From Granulicoccus phenolivorans DSM 17626 = NBRC 107789 = JCM 15570 (lineage in GTDB: Bacteria; Actinomycetota; Actinomycetes; Propionibacteriales; Propionibacteriaceae): 64,000 nucleotides of DNA. Below are positions 48,988 through 56,626 of the stretch, piece by piece. Where the stretch lies: contig NZ_AUHH01000008.1 in the NCBI RefSeq assembly GCF_000423085.1, forward strand, positions 120,800-184,799, read 5' to 3'. The position numbers and the translations under genes are program-made. Every line of letters starts with the position of its first letter. Positions within the stretch are counted from its first letter, which is position 1. Below the pieces are notes generated by a model, which saw nothing but the letters and a program-made list of their open reading frames with translations, searched no databases and was not told the DNA's origin.

Positions 48988-49920
48988 TCACGCGGCGAGC
49001 AGTGACAGCGCGGACACAGCCTGGAGGGGTAGCAATCCGTTGCCGAGGGCGGTGATCTGTTGATTCTGCGTCAGGCCGCCGCTATCGGTGACCCATCCAG
49101 TCGGCAGGCCCATGAGCCATTCGACGAATGCCGGTGCTGGGCGGGGGCCGTCGGCGTCGTCAGGGGAGGGCTGGCGCTGACGCGTCTCCTCCCGCTCGCC
49201 GGCGGCGTCATCATTGGTGTCGGGAAGGTGCGCGGCGGCGAACCATCTCCCCACAGTTGCCGGATGCACCTGCACCTCGCGGGCAATCCGCTTGTTCGAC
49301 CAGCCCGCGGCCCGCAACGCCGCAGCACGAGCCCGGCGATCAGAACGACCAGGGGTTTCATCCGAGGCTAAGGACAACTCCCGCTCATCGGCCAGAGGTT
49401 CAGAGGCAACGGACAACAACGACTTTGAGTGGACAACACCCTGCGGTCCGGCATACACCTCGGACAGCATCTCCGGGATCTCGGACAACACCTCAGGCTG
49501 CCCCGGCAACTCCTGTGGGAAGGTGCGGGTGAGGATCACGGTGAGATGGGTGATCGCCAGCAGCACCACCGGCGGTACCGCGGCCACCGAGGCAGCCAGC
49601 AGGCCGGGCACATCGGCGTCCGCAGCGACCACAGCGTGGATCGCATTCGCCGTCACCGACACCAGCGCCCCGCCGACCAGCAGCGACCAGGGATACCAGG
49701 CTGAGCGTTGCCCAGCCAGCGCCACCACCGCGACCGTCGCCACCACGATGATCCCATCAACGATCAACGGCCACGCCCACGCCTGTCCCCGGTCGACCCC
49801 GGAACGCGCCGCCAGATCGGCGAGCGCGGTAAAGCTCAGCCAGAACGCACCCAGCGCGATGAACACCGTCCCCACCACTGCGGTGCGCCCCGCCCACTGC
49901 CTACCGGTCGTCTTCATCAC
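48988..49920 (-). CDS. DUF2637 protein (copy 2) fused to cytosine-5 methyltransferase C-terminus
   Basis: A 310-residue protein. Residues 1-140 are the four DUF2637 helices, highly similar to copy 1 (AWPLIVDGIIVVATVAVVALAG; WYPWSLLVGGALVSVTANAIHAVVAAD). An HTH follows (LRAAGWSNKRIAREVQVHPATVGRWFAAAH). The last 50 residues (PAFVEWLMGLPTGWVTDSGGLTQNQQITALGNGLLPLQAV) are the closing helices of a C5-cytosine methyltransferase, without its catalytic core. This looks like a deletion fusion. The start overlaps the primase gene. Confidence 0.75.
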   Translation of the reverse strand: MMKTTGRQWAGRTAVVGTVFIALGAFWLSFTALADLAARSGVDRGQAWAWPLIVDGIIVVATVAVVALAGQRSAWYPWSLLVGGALVSVTANAIHAVVAADADVPGLLAASVAAVPPVVLLAITHLTVILTRTFPQELPGQPEVLSEIPEMLSEVYAGPQGVVHSKSLLSVASEPLADERELSLASDETPGRSDRRARAAALRAAGWSNKRIAREVQVHPATVGRWFAAAHLPDTNDDAAGEREETRQRQPSPDDADGPRPAPAFVEWLMGLPTGWVTDSGGLTQNQQITALGNGLLPLQAVSALSLLAA

Positions 49921-50843
49921 AGCCTCCGCCCACCCATGCCTGGGTTCGGGGCGTTGGCTCGCTCGAACCAGGCGCCGCCACCGAGGCCGGGGCCACCGGC
50001 TTCGGGCGCGGGGTGCGCGATCCGGTAGGCGGAGCGCACCGTGGTGGCGATCTCGCGTTCGCCCAGCCCGGCCTGGCTGGCGGCTGCGCTGAGGACATCG
50101 AGCGCATCCGAGGCAGAGACGTCACTCTCGGCCAAGCGGCACGCGGCCCAGAACAGTCCCCGGTTCCGCTCACCCTCACCACGCCCAGCGACCCAGGACG
50201 CCAGCCGGTTCATATCCGCCAACCGCACCAACCCACGACCCTGCCGCACTGGTCCGGGGCGTGGATCGAGGAAGTCCCGCAGCCGACGCGAGTCCAGCGC
50301 GGCGGCAGGCTGGTCGCCGACGTTGGCGACCTCGTAGCGGATCGGGACACCGCCGACGATGCGAACCGAGGGCGACACGATGATGTAGCCGCCATCACCC
50401 CGGAAGTCCACCCCCGCGCGAGCGGCCTGCCATGACCGCTGCTCGACCCCCACCGTCGCAGCGAAGTAGGCGTGCAGGCCACCCGTCGGGGTCTCCACCA
50501 GCAGACCCCAGCCATCGACGAGCCCGGCTCGCTCGGCGCGGGCGAACGCTTGCCGCCCATCCACCGGGCCATGCACGTCCACATCCACCACGACCATCCC
50601 CGACACCGCACCAGTCGGGACACCCAGGTTCGCCTCCGGCGTCCGCGACCACCACGCCTCGACCCGGCCGATGTCGGTGGTGGCATCGTGGAACCCCCGC
50701 GTCGTGAGCGGACGCTTCCCACTCGGCTGGCAGGGGAACACCGGCACCCCCGCCTGCGCGAGATGCCGGGCCGACGCCGCCAGCGTCGAAGCACCGCTGG
50801 CACGCAGCAACGCCCTGGTGAAGTCGGCACGCGCGGGCATCAC
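49917..50843 (-). CDS. Bifunctional DNA primase/polymerase (copy 2)
   Basis: A 308-residue paralogue of 31966-32901: VPVFPCQPSGKRPLTTRGFHDATTD, NLGVPTGAVSGMVVVDVDVHGP, FRGDGGYIIVSPSVRI, and the shared C-terminal block ASWVAGRGEGERNRGLFWAACRLAES. Metal-binding aspartates are intact. Overlap with both neighbours (GTGA) is preserved as in copy 1, showing that the module moved as a unit. Confidence 0.87.
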   Translation of the reverse strand: MMPARADFTRALLRASGASTLAASARHLAQAGVPVFPCQPSGKRPLTTRGFHDATTDIGRVEAWWSRTPEANLGVPTGAVSGMVVVDVDVHGPVDGRQAFARAERAGLVDGWGLLVETPTGGLHAYFAATVGVEQRSWQAARAGVDFRGDGGYIIVSPSVRIVGGVPIRYEVANVGDQPAAALDSRRLRDFLDPRPGPVRQGRGLVRLADMNRLASWVAGRGEGERNRGLFWAACRLAESDVSASDALDVLSAAASQAGLGEREIATTVRSAYRIAHPAPEAGGPGLGGGAWFERANAPNPGMGGRRL

Positions 50844-51916
50844 AACCCCCGACCCGCCACCACCGGCACCCTCACCGCCGGCCGATGATCCGACTGCGGC
50901 GGCACATGCAGCGCCTTCGGCTCAGCAGTGGGAACATCACGCGCAAGACCAGGCGGCGTGCCATCGGCGACCTGGAACGTGTCCAGCTGGTCGAGGATGC
51001 CCAGCGCCGTCCTCCGCACCCGCTCACCGGTCGCCTTGACGACCTCCACAGGTTCAGCGTCCTTGACCGACGACGCCCACCCCGCCACATACGGAATCGT
51101 GTAACCACTGGTATCCAACCCGTGCGCAGCACCGACCATCAACGCCACGCTCTCGGCCTCCACCTCACGAACACCCCGATGCTGGCGAGCGTCCTCATCC
51201 TTGGGGTCGTGCATCAGCACATGCGCCAGCTCGTGCGCCAACGTGGCGATCTGATTGACCTCCGTCACATCGGTACGCACCGATACCTGCCGAGCGACGT
51301 AGTCGGTCAGGCCGTCCGCGCCGCCGATCCGCCCGTCATCCGGGACACGCAGCACCTCGAACCCCAACGCTTCGACCTGCATGGCCAGGCCATCCCACAG
51401 TCCCTGCGGGGCTTCGCCGTCCAGCAGCTTCGGTGCGAGTGGCTCAGGGATCGGATCGCCCTCGGTCTGCGTCACGTCCCACACATAGGCGGGCCGAGCG
51501 CCCACCATCTTCGTGCGCACTACCTCGTTGACCTTGTGCTTCTCGCGCGGACCCAAACGACGCCACGACGACGGATCACCAGGATTCGACGAGGCGAACC
51601 GGCCGGTCACCGGAGCGAAGATCATGTAACCCGGCTGGCCCTTCTGCACCTGCTGGCCAAGCTGCTGCCACTGCCGATACCCAGCCACATACGACGGCAC
51701 CGGCCCGGGCACCCGGCCAGCCTCGAACGCAGCCTCGTGCTGAACCCAGATCAGCAGCGCGTTGTTGAACGAGCGCGATCGGAACCGGGCCGCGAACGCC
51801 AACGCGCGGGCCCAGTCCCGCCCGGAGACCAGCGTCTCCACCGCGCCAGTCAGCTTCTCGTGCAGCTCATCGAGCTTCGCGTCCCGCTTGGCTCGTACTT
51901 CCTCCGTCGCAGTCAT
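50840..51916 (-). CDS. ArdC-like anti-restriction / zincin protein (copy 2)
   Basis: A 358-residue paralogue of 32898-33977 from ATG 51916 (MTATEEVRAKRDAKLDELHEKLTGAVETLVSGRDW). The zinc motif HELAHVLMHDP and YVWDVTQTEG, DGLAMQVEALGFEVLRV blocks are conserved. Upstream of the start there is no operator array like that of copy 1. It heads the second, truncated element module. Confidence 0.85.
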   Translation of the reverse strand: MTATEEVRAKRDAKLDELHEKLTGAVETLVSGRDWARALAFAARFRSRSFNNALLIWVQHEAAFEAGRVPGPVPSYVAGYRQWQQLGQQVQKGQPGYMIFAPVTGRFASSNPGDPSSWRRLGPREKHKVNEVVRTKMVGARPAYVWDVTQTEGDPIPEPLAPKLLDGEAPQGLWDGLAMQVEALGFEVLRVPDDGRIGGADGLTDYVARQVSVRTDVTEVNQIATLAHELAHVLMHDPKDEDARQHRGVREVEAESVALMVGAAHGLDTSGYTIPYVAGWASSVKDAEPVEVVKATGERVRRTALGILDQLDTFQVADGTPPGLARDVPTAEPKALHVPPQSDHRPAVRVPVVAGRGL

Positions 51917-52135
51917 CCTGGACCTTCCCTCCGCCGAGATCACCCGATCGTCGGTGACCGTGAGGTACGCCAGGAACATCAAGAAGCACGGCGGGCCAGG
52001 GGTGCGACCAAGACCGCCAGGCGACAACACGAACCTGACGAGTCCCTACCGGACTACATCACCGACCGGCTATGAGAGGCCTAGGGAAGACAGACGTCCC
52101 GAAATCGGGCACTGAACACGACGAGATCGGGTACA

Positions 52136-53059
52136 TCAGTTGCGCCCACACGACCCTTGGCGTCGTCGGTAGGCACCCGGCGTCAGTCCGACGTACTGAC
52201 GGAACAGTTCCGTGCCGTGACTTCGGCTGCGCCATCCGACCCGCCACATTGCCTCGGTGACAGTGAGGTCCGTCTCGCGCAGGTACCTTGCCAAGCGTTC
52301 GGCTCGCACCATCGTTAGGAACGCGAGCGGTGTCTTGCCAAAGGCGTCGACGAACACCCTGCCTAGCTGAGCAGCCGACAGGTGTACTTCCATGGCCAAA
52401 GCGGCGAGAGTCCATCGCCGCTCGGGTGATGTCCGCAACAGCTCAGCAACTCTGCGGGCCTCCTCCCTGATGGGAGCGAACCGTCGTTCCCTCGGCAAGG
52501 TTGGCCGGACATGACTCGGCCGGGCGGCTGATATCCGCACCGGGGACGCCTTGATGAACGGGGCAATGACGTGTGCTATGGAAAACCACAGGGCCTGCAT
52601 CCGGAAGAAGTAGCGAGCAACGGGCCGCTCGGCGCTCAGCGCGACCATCTCGTCGAGCCAAGTTGTGAGTGCCTCGGCCTGCCTTTCACCGAGGCTGAGA
52701 ACCTGCGCTGGCTCGGCGTAGATGGTCGCCGCGAAGTCCTGAGCATCAAGCCGATCCCGCACGAGCCCAGCGTGCTGCCAGTAGACCTGATCGATCACAT
52801 AGTCCGTATCCGCATGGATCGTGGTCAAGGTGATGTGGCCCTCAGGCTCGCTTCCGCACAGGACGTTTGCTGCAAGGAGGACCACATCCCCCGTCTTCAC
52901 AAGCCTTTGCCCCAACTCGCCAACGAGGAGTGCGCTACCACTACGGATCACGATGACTCTGACACAATCGAGAGCCGCGGGGCCGATGGGGCGAGAGCCG
53001 GCGTACGTGCATGCCCAAACCGGCCAGTAGTCGCTGCCGACCCGCAGTGGCTCAGACAT
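52136..53059 (-). CDS. AraC-family transcriptional regulator
   Basis: A 307-residue regulator. The N-terminal cupin-like half (VRVIVIRSGSALLVGELGQRLVKTGDVVLLAANVLCG) may sense a ligand. The C-terminal double HTH reads WTLAALAMEVHLSAAQLGRVFVDAFGKTPLAFLTMVRAERLARYL and LTVTEAMWRVGWRSRSHGTELFRQYVGLTPGAYR. The nearest genes are the disulfide pair 53086-54530 on the same strand, and the ArdC copy 2 on the other side; the target is unclear. Confidence 0.9.
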   Translation of the reverse strand: MSEPLRVGSDYWPVWACTYAGSRPIGPAALDCVRVIVIRSGSALLVGELGQRLVKTGDVVLLAANVLCGSEPEGHITLTTIHADTDYVIDQVYWQHAGLVRDRLDAQDFAATIYAEPAQVLSLGERQAEALTTWLDEMVALSAERPVARYFFRMQALWFSIAHVIAPFIKASPVRISAARPSHVRPTLPRERRFAPIREEARRVAELLRTSPERRWTLAALAMEVHLSAAQLGRVFVDAFGKTPLAFLTMVRAERLARYLRETDLTVTEAMWRVGWRSRSHGTELFRQYVGLTPGAYRRRQGSCGRN

Positions 53060-53085
53060 GTAGGCAGTACCGCACCCGCAGCGGT

Positions 53086-53814
53086 CTACTCAGCGAGCGC
53101 CTGGTCGAGCATGGTGGTGAGGTCATCAAGGGTCTCAGGACTGATCAACTCTCCATTGAGGAAGAAGGTTGGCGTACCAGTCACGCCCAGGGCCACACCG
53201 TCGTTGAAGTCGTTGCGGATGAACTGGAGCGTGGCCTCAGAGTTGTACGCGGCGTCCCATTGCTCAAGGTCGAGGCCGAGTTCTTGGGCGTACTGGCGGA
53301 ACAGGTCGTCTTTGGGTATCTGCTGTTCACCCCACTCGGTCTGGGTCTGGTACATCTTGGTGTACATCGCTTCAAGTTCTCCTTGCTGAGCGGCGGCTTC
53401 GACCGCTCTGGCCGCGCGTTCGCTGTTGAAGTGGCTGGGTAGCGGGAAGTACCGGATGACAAAGGACACTCGATCGCCGTAGGTCTGCCGGAGTTGCTCG
53501 ATCGCCGGGAAGACCGCGGCGCAGGCCTCGCACTCGAAGTCCAGGAACTCTACGAAGGTCACAGTGGCATCTGGCGCGTCGTTGAGTCGGCGGGAGTCTT
53601 CGCGTACCACGAGCGCGCCGGAGGTTTCGGTGGGGACGGGTGTGGACGGCTCGACGACGGCGGCGGGCTGGCGACTGGCTTGGATGATGCCGAAGATGAC
53701 CACCGAGATCACCAGCACCGCGCAGATCAAGATGATGGTTCTTCGGGCGCCACGTTCCCCTGGTTCGGGGCGTTCGTCGACGATTGGCTTCTTGGGCTTC
53801 TGATTGCTGGGCAT
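53086..53814 (-). CDS. Membrane-anchored DsbA-like thioredoxin
   Basis: A 242-residue protein from ATG 53814. One N-terminal helix (TIILICAVLVISVVIFGII) anchors it outside the cell. The thioredoxin domain has ATVTFVEFLDFECEACAAVFPAIEQL (CxxC = CEAC) and the cis-proline loop GVTGTPTFFLNG. This is the DsbA-like oxidase group of Actinomycetota. A VKOR-like gene follows 86 bp upstream in transcription order, giving a complete disulfide-forming pair. Confidence 0.88.
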   Translation of the reverse strand: MPSNQKPKKPIVDERPEPGERGARRTIILICAVLVISVVIFGIIQASRQPAAVVEPSTPVPTETSGALVVREDSRRLNDAPDATVTFVEFLDFECEACAAVFPAIEQLRQTYGDRVSFVIRYFPLPSHFNSERAARAVEAAAQQGELEAMYTKMYQTQTEWGEQQIPKDDLFRQYAQELGLDLEQWDAAYNSEATLQFIRNDFNDGVALGVTGTPTFFLNGELISPETLDDLTTMLDQALAE

Positions 53815-53900
53815 GTAGGGCTCCTTGCCGGAAGATGTGGGTAGGACGCGTGCTGACTGGCGGCGACGCGGTGTGTGGGCAGGTCGTTTGGTTGGGGTCC

Positions 53901-54530
53901 TTACCCGAAGAGGGCTGGACCGTATTTGGCGAGCACCAAGGTGGTGATCGCTCCGAGCCAGAGCACGACGAGCAGGTTGTCGACTCCCAGGCGAAGCCCT
54001 TTGGTCAAGGTCTTGTGCAGGCTCGTTGGGAGGAACAGGTTGTTGTCGCGCAGGTTGACGTGGGTGAGTGATGCGAACACCAAGGTGGTGGACACAGTCA
54101 CCAACAGGCACCAGGGGCACAGCGCCCCGATGACAAAAGTGGACTCAAAGAACAGCCAGTAGGCGAACACGAAGCCCAGGCCATAGACGATCTGGGCGGC
54201 GAGCATGAAGCCTCGCGGAAACCTGACGCCGGCGAGGCTGGCGACCGCGATGGTGATGACTACGGGCTCGGCCATCAGGCCGAGGAACGCGTTCGGGAAT
54301 CCGAACAGTCCGGCCTGCCAGGATCTGGCGACTGCGCTGCAGTTGATGACCTCGTTGAGGTTGCATGGGAGTCCGACTTTGGGGTTGGCCGCTAGCCGGA
54401 TGGCGTCGGTTGACAGGACGAAGGAGGCGTACAGGCTGAGGCAGGCCGAGAAGAGCATGGTGGAGAAGATCCACCTGTCGGTCTGTCTGAAACGGTGGAT
54501 GCGCTCCAAAAGGTCGTCTGATGTGGTCAA
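53901..54530 (-). CDS. VKOR-family membrane disulfide oxidoreductase
   Basis: A 209-residue protein with four to five helices. The redox CxxC is LCPWCLLVTVSTTLVFASL; the shuttle loop cysteines are GLPCNLNEVINCSAVARS, ending in a serine-containing turn typical of VKOR (W-x-G-FG). It reoxidises DsbA with quinone as electron acceptor. It is transcribed before the DsbA-like gene. Confidence 0.88.
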   Translation of the reverse strand: MTTSDDLLERIHRFRQTDRWIFSTMLFSACLSLYASFVLSTDAIRLAANPKVGLPCNLNEVINCSAVARSWQAGLFGFPNAFLGLMAEPVVITIAVASLAGVRFPRGFMLAAQIVYGLGFVFAYWLFFESTFVIGALCPWCLLVTVSTTLVFASLTHVNLRDNNLFLPTSLHKTLTKGLRLGVDNLLVVLWLGAITTLVLAKYGPALFG

Positions 54531-54644
54531 GGTGGTTGGACCTGTCTGTCGTCGTTCGGACGCACCGCAGCGCCGCGCCGAGCACCAGGACCTCGGCGTT
54601 CACCGAAAGGGCGCTCGTCTGCGCACGGGTGCGAGTTGAGTCGA

Positions 54645-55124
54645 TCAGCAGGACAGGGCGGGTGGGCCTCGGCGTTGAAGCGGGTGATAGGGGCGACGTC
54701 CGGGGGTGGCCACCACGAGGGCCGTGACGGCAACGTGGGTAGGCACGGTAAGGGTCGCCGGCCTGGCATCACTTAGGCGTGTCCGGAACCAGTCGCGGGC
54801 CGTCTTTGCTGCCTGGCGGGCGTAGAGTCCCACGCCGAGCCCGAGCAGCAGAACGACCAGGCCGGCGATCAAGGTGGTTGCTGAGAGCACCATGAAGGAC
54901 TGTGCGAAGCGTCCGAAGTTCAGCCCTGGCAGGTAGCTGTGCTCTGGGCACAGCTCGGACTCGACCAACAGATCGAGGTGGACGCCGAACGGCGCGATCA
55001 GGGGCACCTGCGGCATACAGGCTGTATCGGCGATGTTCACCGATCTCACTCCGGTAGCAAGGTTGCTCGCACCGATGAGCATCAACGCGGCGGCGCCTGC
55101 GGCGCCGCCGCGTTGTGATCTCAT
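54645..55124 (-). CDS. 159-residue two-helix membrane protein with three invariant cysteines (copy A)
   Basis: From ATG 55124 with AGGAG ahead. One helix near residues 8-25, an exported loop with Cys36 and Cys59 (SELCPEHSYLPG), a second helix (residues 78-103), and a cytosolic basic tail ending RRGPPALSC (Cys159). It aligns without gaps with the 61485-61964 protein over all 159 residues, with all three cysteines at the same positions. The codons for residues 5-13 contain a 12-bp hairpin (55086-55112). The family was not recognised. Confidence 0.72.
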   Translation of the reverse strand: MRSQRGGAAGAAALMLIGASNLATGVRSVNIADTACMPQVPLIAPFGVHLDLLVESELCPEHSYLPGLNFGRFAQSFMVLSATTLIAGLVVLLLGLGVGLYARQAAKTARDWFRTRLSDARPATLTVPTHVAVTALVVATPGRRPYHPLQRRGPPALSC

Positions 55125-55250
55125 GCTCGCTCCTCGGGTTGTCGACGAGTCTAGCTCGTGGCCGAAGCGTGCCGCTGCGCTCTGTCCGACGACGGCACTA
55201 CTCGCAGCGATTGAGGATTGACGCGAGATCACGTGCCTGATGGAGTTTGA

Positions 55251-55952
55251 CCACCTGACCACGAAGACGCTTGCAGGAGGCCCTTTACCGCGCTCGATGA
55301 GCTGTCCCACCGGGTTTCGGCGCCCTTGCTGGTGAACGCTGCAACCCGCCGCGGGGAGAACACCTACAACACCTCCCTGCTCTGGCCGGCCACCGACGGC
55401 GAAGTCCAGCTGTTCGACAAGGCCAACCCCGTACCCTTCGGCGAGTATGTGCCCGACCGCTGGCTCTACCAGCGAATCGCACCCGACCTGATCGGCCTGA
55501 TCGGACGCGAGTACACCCCCGGCACCAACTCCCCGCACATCAACCTGAACGGCGTCGGGGTGGGATTGGCGATCTGCTTCGACGTCATCTTTGATGACGT
55601 CATCTGGCAGGGCGCCCAAGACGGGGCTCAGCTATACCTGCTCCAATCCAACAACGGCGACTTCCGCGGCACCGACGAGAACCTGCAACAGGCCGCCTTC
55701 GCCCGGATGCGAGCAATCGAAACCGGCCGAAGCGTCGTCAACGTCTCCACGACCGGCACCAGCCAAGCCTTCGCCCCCGACGGCACCCTCCTCGACGACC
55801 TTCCCGCCGACACCGCCGGCGCCCGCGCCACCACCATCCCACTACGCACCGGACTGACCCCGGCTGTCACTCTCGGCACATGGACCGCCGGCCTTCTGGC
55901 CGCGACCAGCCTGCTCGGCCTCCTGCTGCTCGGGTTCGCAGTTCGGCGCTAA
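55251..55952 (+). pseudogene. Apolipoprotein N-acyltransferase (Lnt) C-terminal fragment
   Basis: About 233 residues of Lnt nitrilase domain and last helix: ENTYNTSLLWPATDGEVQLFDKANPVPFGEYVPDRWLYQRIAPDLIG, GVGLAICFDVIFDDVI, LQSNNGDFRGTDENLQQAAFARMRAIETGRSVVNVSTTG. The catalytic lysine (FDKANPVPFGEY) and cysteine (AICFDV) are present, but the N-terminal helices and the glutamate-bearing part are missing. A frame opens after the TGA at 55248. Lnt transfers the third acyl chain to lipoproteins; this copy must be inactive. Confidence 0.75.
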
Positions 55953-55996
55953 AAGCTGCCACGCGCGTCCCATGTCCTCGACCCGGCCGATTCCGG

Positions 55997-56626
55997 CTAC
56001 CGAGGGGGCTGGCGAAAGGTTCGCCCCATTCTTGGGACGAACCTGCCGACCCTAGCGGCGTAGTCGCGGTAGGCGTCGCCGTGGGCGGCGCGCAGGTAGG
56101 GCTCCTCGACCGCCCGGACTTGCACCTGGATGGCGACGAGCAGCACGACCGTCGCCGTCAACGAGGCGATCGTCGGGGCCAGCAGGAACAACCCGACGCT
56201 TGACACAGCCATCCCGGAGAACACCGGGTTGCGCACCATCGCGAAGGTCCCATCGGTCACCATCTCGGTGTGCTCCTCCGGGTCGACGCCAACCCGCCAG
56301 GAAGCGCCCATCTCCCGCTGCGCCCGCAGCAACGTCCTCATCCCGAGCAGTGCAAGGACCAGCCCGATCCCTTCCACGATCGTGCCGCCGGGGATGGTCA
56401 GGCGTCCGATGCCGACGATCTGCGTCACCGGGCCTGCCAGTCCGAGCAGTAGCGCGACCGCGAACAGCAGCTTCCCCCACCATTGGGCGGAGCCCGCCGC
56501 ACCTGCTTTGAGTCGGAACCCCGTATCTCCGTTGCGGCGCAGGTGAACCACCGCTCGAAAGCCGAACGCCAGACCGAGACCGATCAGGTACAAGGCCAGC
56601 GCGATCCAGCCGTTCAGGGCCGTCAC
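55997..56626 (-). CDS. ICMT/PEMT-like membrane methyltransferase-family protein
   Basis: A 209-residue protein with five hydrophobic segments. The signature MRTLLRAQREMGASWRVGVDPEEHTEMVTDGTFAMVRNPVFSGMAVSSVGLFLLAP is the isoprenylcysteine-methyltransferase pattern, and RAAHGDAYRDYAARVGRFVP ends it. Substrate unknown. It overlaps the metal ATPase by 4 bp (ATGA), so it acts in the same operon; ICMT-like genes often accompany soft-metal ATPases in Actinomycetota. Confidence 0.82.
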   Translation of the reverse strand: MTALNGWIALALYLIGLGLAFGFRAVVHLRRNGDTGFRLKAGAAGSAQWWGKLLFAVALLLGLAGPVTQIVGIGRLTIPGGTIVEGIGLVLALLGMRTLLRAQREMGASWRVGVDPEEHTEMVTDGTFAMVRNPVFSGMAVSSVGLFLLAPTIASLTATVVLLVAIQVQVRAVEEPYLRAAHGDAYRDYAARVGRFVPRMGRTFRQPPR

